DNA from: DASSUW01 sp963806395
GTDB taxonomy: Bacteria; Actinomycetota; Thermoleophilia; Solirubrobacterales; Solirubrobacteraceae
Assembly: GCA_963806395.1 (NCBI GenBank)
Contig: CAWDYI010000015.1
Coordinates: 40,339 to 104,338 of the forward strand
Direction of reading: 5' to 3'
DNA: 64,000 bases
The first letter of the stretch is position 1. Every line of letters starts with the position of its first letter. Under the pieces are notes generated by a model, which saw only the letters and a list, made by a program, of their open reading frames with translations, was not told the origin of the DNA and did not search any database. Below are positions 59,475 to 64,000 of this stretch, one piece after another. A program made the translations under genes and the position numbers.

Positions 59475-59475
59475 G

Positions 59476-59868
59476 GTGAGCGCGGCGCGGCTCCGCGCGC
59501 TCTCGATCCTCGCCGGTGGCGCCGTCGGGGCGCTCGCCCGCGCCGGCGTGGCCGAGGCGCTGCCGCACACCGCCGGGGAGTGGCCGTGGGCGACATTCGG
59601 CGTCAATCTCGCGGGCGCGGCACTGCTGGCCTGGCTGACGACGCGGCTGGCCGAGATGGTCGCGCCGACGCGCTACTGGCGGCTGCTGATCGGCACGGGC
59701 TTCTGCGGCGCGCTCACGACGTTCTCGACCTTCCAGGTGGAGACGATCCAGCTCGCCGAAGACGGCCATGCGTCCCTGGCGCTCGCCTATGTGACCGCCA
59801 GCCTCGCCGCGGGCATGACGCTGGCCGCCGCCGCAACCGTCGCCGCGCGCCGGCGCCGCTACCGATGA
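59476..59868 (+). CDS. crcB: Fluoride channel FluC/CrcB, first copy
   Basis: 130 residues, GTG start 1 nt after the FmdB stop. Four helices with AGGAVGALARAGVAEAL, TFGVNLAGAALLAWLTTRLA and the signature GTGFCGALTTFSTFQVETIQ, including the Phe-box and TTFST. FluC dimers export fluoride. Paired crcB genes usually encode heterodimers; the second gene overlaps this one by 4 nt. Confidence 0.92.
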   Translation: MSAARLRALSILAGGAVGALARAGVAEALPHTAGEWPWATFGVNLAGAALLAWLTTRLAEMVAPTRYWRLLIGTGFCGALTTFSTFQVETIQLAEDGHASLALAYVTASLAAGMTLAAAATVAARRRRYR

Positions 59869-60236
59869 GCAGCGTCCTCGCGTGGGTGGGCGTGGCCGTG
59901 GTGGGCGCCGCCGGCGCCTACGCCCGCTTCGCCGTCGGCGGTGCGGTGACGGCGCGGCGGGTGAGCGACTTCCCGCTCGGCACGTTCGTGGTCAACGTGA
60001 CGGGCGCCTTCGCGCTCGGGCTGCTGGTCGGGCTCGCGGTGCACGGAGACGCCCGGCTCGTCCTCGGGACCGGCTTCCTCGGCGCGTACACGACGTTCTC
60101 CACCTGGATGGTGGAGGCCCAGCGGCTCGGCGAGGACGGTGACTGGGCGACGATGTGGCTGTACCTGCTCGGGTCGATGGCCGCCGGGCTCGCCGCCACC
60201 GGCGCAGGGTGGCTTCTCGGCGGGGCGCTCGGATGA
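59865..60236 (+). CDS. crcB: Fluoride channel FluC/CrcB, second copy
   Basis: 123 residues from the ATG at 59865, overlapping the first copy (ATGA). It has GAAGAYARFAVGGAVTARRV, PLGTFVVNVTGAFALGLLVG and GTGFLGAYTTFSTWMVEAQR. Together with the first copy it would form a heterodimeric antiparallel channel. Its stop overlaps the DUF190 start. Confidence 0.92.
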   Translation: MSSVLAWVGVAVVGAAGAYARFAVGGAVTARRVSDFPLGTFVVNVTGAFALGLLVGLAVHGDARLVLGTGFLGAYTTFSTWMVEAQRLGEDGDWATMWLYLLGSMAAGLAATGAGWLLGGALG

Positions 60237-61318
60237 TCGCCGACTCGCTGAAACTGTCTGTCTACTTCGGCGAGGCGATCACGGCGGGCCCGCTGCTGGC
60301 GAGCGACGCCCTCATGAACCGGCTCGCCGACCACGGGATCCTCGCCGCCGCGCTGCTGCGGGGCATCGAGGGCTTCGGGATCAATCGCCGCATCCACGCC
60401 GAGCGATTCCCCGACGTCTCGACGGACCTGCCGCTGCTCGCGTTCGCGGTCGACACCGCGGACCGCATCCGCGGCGTGCTGGACGACGTGTCGCGCGCCG
60501 TGCCCCGCGGCCTGCTCACGCTCGAGCGCGCGCGGCTGGCGACCGGCAGCGACGTGGCACGCGTCGAGTTCCCCGAAGGCGTGGGCAGGGCCGCCAAGCT
60601 CACCATCTACTGCCGGGCGGGGGAGCGCATCCGCGGGCGGTCGTCGTACCGCGAGGCGGTCGCGCTGCTGCGACGGCACGGCGCGACCGGGGCGATCGTG
60701 CTGCCCGGCGTCGACGGGCTGCTCGACGGCCGGAGGGGACGGGCCCGGCTCTTCTCCGCCAACGGCAACTCGCCGATGGTGATCATCTCCGTCGGCCCGG
60801 CCGAGCTGCTACGGCGCTCGCTGCCGCACCTGCCGGAGGTCCTGGCCGTGCCGATCGTGACCGTCGAGCGCATCGCGCAGCTCAAGCACGACGGCGAGCT
60901 GCTCGAGCCGCCGCCGAGCGTCTCGCCGCGCCCTGCAGGCTGGCCGGACGTCTGGCAGACGATCCGCGTGTACACGCGGCGCAGCGCGCAGGTCGACGGC
61001 CACGCCCTCTACAGCGAGCTGGCCAGGCTGCTGCGCGAGTCCGGCGGCGCGGGCGCCACCACGATCCTCGGTGACTGGGGGTTCTCCAGCGACGAGCCGC
61101 CGCACGGGGACGTGTTCGGCAGGGTCGCGAGCCACCGGCCGACCTACACGGTCTACATCGACCGTCCGGAGAAGGTGGCGGAGCTGTGGCCGATCATCGA
61201 CCGGCTGACCGCCCACCACGGCATCGTCACCTCGCTCCTCGTGCCCGGGTACCGCGAGCGGGCGGGCGAGATCGCCCACGGCAGCCTCGATGCGCCGGAC
61301 GAGCTGACGAGATCCTGA
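60233..61318 (+). CDS. DUF190 protein with several repeats
   Basis: 361 residues from the ATG at 60233 (4-nt overlap with FluC). About three DUF190 modules: first SLKLSVYFGEAITAGPLLAS and ALLRGIEGFGINRRIH; second AKLTIYCRAGERIRGRSSYR with GATGAIVLPGVDGL; third TIRVYTRRSAQVDGHALYSE with GATTILGDWGFSSDEPPHGD and PTYTVYIDRPEKVAELWPII. Single DUF190 proteins (about 110 residues) accompany crcB genes and resemble PII-like proteins, so a cytoplasmic regulator of the channel is inferred. A triple fusion is longer than usual. Confidence 0.82.
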   Translation: MIADSLKLSVYFGEAITAGPLLASDALMNRLADHGILAAALLRGIEGFGINRRIHAERFPDVSTDLPLLAFAVDTADRIRGVLDDVSRAVPRGLLTLERARLATGSDVARVEFPEGVGRAAKLTIYCRAGERIRGRSSYREAVALLRRHGATGAIVLPGVDGLLDGRRGRARLFSANGNSPMVIISVGPAELLRRSLPHLPEVLAVPIVTVERIAQLKHDGELLEPPPSVSPRPAGWPDVWQTIRVYTRRSAQVDGHALYSELARLLRESGGAGATTILGDWGFSSDEPPHGDVFGRVASHRPTYTVYIDRPEKVAELWPIIDRLTAHHGIVTSLLVPGYRERAGEIAHGSLDAPDELTRS

Positions 61319-61375
61319 GGCGTCAGGCGGGTACACGGGTGATCTGTCGATCCCTACGAGACGCGAGAACCATCG

Positions 61376-61636
61376 ATGCCGAGAACCGAGAAAGGCCTGA
61401 ACGGGCTCCTGCACCGCTGGCGCGCGAGGCGCGCCAGGCTCCCATGGCACGAGCTCGAGGCCGAGGCGGCGCGCCAGGGCTGCTCGCCGGCGGACATCTT
61501 CTTCGACCGCGCCGGGCTGGCTGAGCCGGACGACGCCGGGCCTGCTCCGGTGCAGGCGGAGGAGCCACACGAGCAGGCGCCTGGTCACGTGCCGTGGCGG
61601 GGACTCGACCCGCGCCCGGCGGCGCGGGCGGGCTGA
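61376..61636 (+). CDS. Hypothetical protein
   Basis: 86 residues, ATG at 61376. Basic N-terminus (GLLHRWRARRARLPWHELEA), then EAARQGCSPADIFFDRAGL and an acidic Pro-rich end. No family recognised. It is 57 bp after DUF190 on the same strand, so it may share the transcript. Confidence 0.45.
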   Translation: MPRTEKGLNGLLHRWRARRARLPWHELEAEAARQGCSPADIFFDRAGLAEPDDAGPAPVQAEEPHEQAPGHVPWRGLDPRPAARAG

Positions 61637-61655
61637 CGCGCCGCCCGCGAGGAGT

Positions 61656-62151
61656 TCACACGATCGGCGGGATCCAGCCCTTCGGACGCTTGCCGGTAGA
61701 GACGTAGCGGTAGGCCTGGATGTGGTCGTACTCGGCGCTGTCGGGCTCGTAGGCCATCAGTGCCTGGTCGATCCCGCCGTGCTTGGCGACGAGCTCCGCC
61801 CCCACCTTCGCGTTGGGAGCGCCCAGGGACGGGGGTGGCGTCGCGGCAGTGGTCGCTCTCGGCGGCGGGGCGACGGCATCGGCCACGCGCACGACGCGCT
61901 CGTCGGGGAAGGGCACCACGCCCGTCCGCATCGCGTCGAAGTCCTGCAGTCGCGAGTGCTCGTCGAAGCGGCCGTCCGCAGCCGCGCCGGTCGCGGGCCG
62001 ATGTCCAGGGAGATGTCCTGGAGCAGCGCGGTCGCGTCGATCCAGTCGTCGCCCGTCATCGCCTCGACGGCGGACTCGAGGCTGACGATCGTCTCGGCCA
62101 GGTGATCCCGGCACGGCCGGCGTTCCGGAAGTGGTGCTCGTGGTGGCTCAT
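61656..62151 (-). pseudogene. Hypothetical His-rich-start protein, frame-disrupted
   Basis: Start at 62151 (MSHHEHHFRNAG), then in a second frame HLAETIVSLESAVEAMTGDD and WIDATALLQDISLDIG, then in a third RFDEHSRLQDFDAMRTGVVP, AELVAKHGGIDQALMAYEPD and HIQAYRYVSTGKRPKGWIPP to the stop. Residue patterns are continuous across two shifts, so this is one gene of about 165 codons. Family unknown. It is convergent with the DUF190 transcript and divergent from formate dehydrogenase. Confidence 0.5.
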
Positions 62152-62504
62152 CGTCGTGCCGGTGTACCCGCTTCCCTCATCCCTCTCCCCCGGCGTCCAA
62201 GTCGGCGGAGGAGGCGGAAGATCCTCGAGCTCCACGCATCCTCGGGGGTACGCCGCGCAGCCGCAGCCCGTCGCGATGGCCGGCCGTCGACCCCTTCGCA
62301 CGCTGGGGCTTGGCGCAGCTCATGTCCGTGATGTGTCCCAAGGTCTCGGCTCTCTCGCCATAGATGCGCCTCGGGCCAACAAGAACTTCTCTGCCAGCCC
62401 CAGCCCAGCTGCTGAACCGAGCCGGCGCTACCGGTGCTCCTCAACCGGGCGTACAATGAGGGCGCGGCTCCAGCGGACCCGCAAAGGTCGAGGAGAGTGA
62501 CGGC
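62152..62504. other. Promoter region of formate dehydrogenase
   Basis: About 350 bp without a gene on either strand. Close to the right end, GCGTACAATGAGG contains TACAAT, a good -10 element about 50 nt before the ATG at 62505. No clear operator repeat was found. Confidence 0.45.
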
Positions 62505-63707
62505 ATGGCCAACGTTCTCTGTGTGCTCTACGACGATCCCGTCGCCGGCTACCCGCCTTCCTACGCACGCGACGACGTTCCCAAGATCGAGCGGTACTAC
62601 GACGGCCAGACGACGCCGAGCCCGAAGCGGATCGACTTCACGCCGGGTGAGCTGCTCGGCAGCGTCTCGGGCGAGCTCGGGCTGCGCAGGTTCCTGGAGG
62701 AGCGCGGCCACCGGCTGACCGTGACGTCCGACAAGGACGGAGCCGATTCGGTCTTCGAGCGAGAGCTTCCGGACGCGGAGATCGTGATCTCGCAACCGTT
62801 CTGGCCGGCATATCTGACCGCGGAGCGGATCGCCAAGGCGCCCAGCCTCAAGCTGGCGGTGACGGCGGGGATCGGCTCCGATCACGTCGACCTCGAGGCG
62901 GCGATCGAGCGCTCGATCACCGTCGCCGAGGTGACGTACTGCAACAGCATCAGCGTGGCCGAGCACGTGGTGATGATGATCCTCGCCCTCGTGCGGAACT
63001 ACATCCCGTCCCATCGGTGGGTCATCGACGGTGGCTGGAACATCGCCGACTGCGTGTCGCGGTCCTACGACCTGGAGGGGATGCAGGTCGGCACGGTCGG
63101 CGCCGGTCGCATCGGCTGGGCCGTGCTGCGGCGGCTGAAGCCATTCGAAGTGGGGCTGCACTACACCGATCGGCACCGCCTCCCGGCCGCGGTTGAGCAG
63201 GAACTCGACGTCACCTACCACCCGAGCGCCGAGGCGCTGGTGCGCGTCTGCGACGTCGTCACGATCAACGCGCCCCTGCATCCCGAGACCGAGCACCTCT
63301 TCAACGCCCAGCTGATCGGACAGATGAAGCGCGGCGCCTACCTCGTCAACACGGCACGCGGCAAGATCTGCGACCGCGATGCGGTTGCGCGTGCGTGCGA
63401 CACGGGCCAGCTCGCGGGCTACGCGGGCGATGTCTGGTTCCCCCAGCCCGCCCCGCAGGACCATCCCTGGCGGGCGATGCCCCATCACGGCATGACGCCT
63501 CACACGTCCGGCACGAGCCTCGCGGCCCAGGCCCGCTACGCCGCAGGCGTCCGCGAGATCCTCGAGTGCTGGTTCGACGACCGCCCGATCCGCGACGAGT
63601 ACCTGATCGTCCACGGCGGCATGCTCGCCGGCACCGGCGCCCACTCCTACAGCGCCGGTGACGCCACGGGCGGCTCGGAAGAGGCCGCACGGTTCAAGGC
63701 CGGCTGA
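62505..63707 (+). CDS. fdh: NAD-dependent formate dehydrogenase
   Basis: 400 residues behind GAGGAGAG. It follows the Pseudomonas/plant FDH layout: VLYDDPVAGYPPSYARDDVP, ISQPFWPAYLTAERI, the Rossmann motif GTVGAGRIGWAVLRRLKPF, the NAD-specific Asp in LHYTDRHRLP, NTARGKICDRDAV with the catalytic Arg, and the catalytic His in MTPHTSGTSLAAQARY. It oxidises formate to CO2 with NAD+ reduction. The formate would come from the formamidase 3.4 kb upstream. Confidence 0.92.
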   Translation: MANVLCVLYDDPVAGYPPSYARDDVPKIERYYDGQTTPSPKRIDFTPGELLGSVSGELGLRRFLEERGHRLTVTSDKDGADSVFERELPDAEIVISQPFWPAYLTAERIAKAPSLKLAVTAGIGSDHVDLEAAIERSITVAEVTYCNSISVAEHVVMMILALVRNYIPSHRWVIDGGWNIADCVSRSYDLEGMQVGTVGAGRIGWAVLRRLKPFEVGLHYTDRHRLPAAVEQELDVTYHPSAEALVRVCDVVTINAPLHPETEHLFNAQLIGQMKRGAYLVNTARGKICDRDAVARACDTGQLAGYAGDVWFPQPAPQDHPWRAMPHHGMTPHTSGTSLAAQARYAAGVREILECWFDDRPIRDEYLIVHGGMLAGTGAHSYSAGDATGGSEEAARFKAG

Positions 63708-64000
63708 CTTCGCTGCCCCGGCGGCTGGAAGTCGTCACCGTTGTCGCCTTTCGCGCGCGGCGGTGCCGAAGGACGGTGCGCCGTTCATCGGCTCTGCTCT
63801 GCCGCCCGCCGGGCGGCTCGGCGCGAGCCCCAAGCAAGGAGGTCGGCGGGCACCGTCTCTCCGCTTGGCGCCGGGCTATGGCCTCTCGCAACGCCGATCG
63901 GGGGTCGGGCCGGTCGTGTGAGCGACGTGCCGGTGCGCGTCGAGCGTCGCTGCCGAGAGTTCTCCCGACGCAGTCCTGAGCGCCGTGTTGGCGGCGGCGC
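63708..64000. other. Trailing region without a recognised gene
   Basis: The last 293 bp show no frame with start signals and family resemblance on either strand. A gene may begin beyond the window. Confidence 0.35.

Overview
The window comes from a very GC-rich actinobacterium. Gene content points to the Thermoleophilia/Solirubrobacterales: a WS/DGAT-type acyltransferase end, many short secreted proteins, a subtilisin with a Trp-Thr-Lys-Ser-Ser tail, a CarH-type MerR regulator, and a formamidase/urea/formate cluster. This placement is an inference from protein style; no rRNA or complete tRNA is present.

Layout. 1-7.4 kb is ordinary chromosome: the end of an acyltransferase gene, a MarR-GNAT fusion with a palindrome at its start codon, a DrrAB-like ABC exporter, a GH13 glycosidase coupled to an LLM-class flavin oxidoreductase, and a VOC/AraC pair. 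7.6-19.4 kb is integrated mobile DNA. A 46-bp perfect direct repeat, which is the 3' half of a tRNA-Val(CAC) gene, bounds about 11.1 kb carrying a tyrosine integrase, an HTH protein, a MobF relaxase-helicase and a packed ArsR-led cargo operon (DUF2892, MMPL pump, two rhodanese proteins, one fused to a persulfide-dioxygenase-type MBL domain, and a TauE/SafE permease) that looks like sulfide/persulfide detoxification. A second truncated integrase just outside suggests repeated insertion at this site.

19.4-28.6 kb is a patchwork: a chimeric EamA gene, an orphan protein with the N-terminal motif of eCIS/DUF4157-associated proteins, a TcmP remnant, a LysR-alpha/beta-hydrolase fusion facing a hydrolase that has lost its catalytic serine, a STAS protein with a tiny membrane protein, Crp/Fnr, DUF3891, a pyrimidine-dimer glycosylase, and CarH diverging from DUF378 across two sets of three 11-bp repeats. 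28.7-45 kb is dominated by secreted and envelope proteins: subtilisin-DUF3494, a GGDEF-EAL protein, a GH53 galactanase, a Doc toxin-antitoxin pair, an S1 protease, a TetR/cupin pair and an 1841-residue multidomain sugar-dehydrogenase-like protein. 45-55 kb holds a His-rich cupin, a STAND-GNAT-winged-helix regulator, a P450/Usp/SixA string, a pRiA4b ORF-3 protein and decayed genes. 55-64 kb is a C1/N module: XRE-cupin regulator, urea/amide channel, formamidase, FmdB, two FluC fluoride channels, DUF190 and NAD-formate dehydrogenase. Together these would import urea or amides, release ammonia plus formate, and oxidise the formate.

A caution applies throughout. Many genes (integrase, relaxase, MBL-rhodanese, P450, DUF3891, formamidase, a nucleotidyltransferase and others) are broken by single-base frameshifts, mostly +1, with protein similarity intact on both sides. 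Some may be assembly errors rather than true pseudogenes, and coordinates of such genes are given for the whole interrupted locus.
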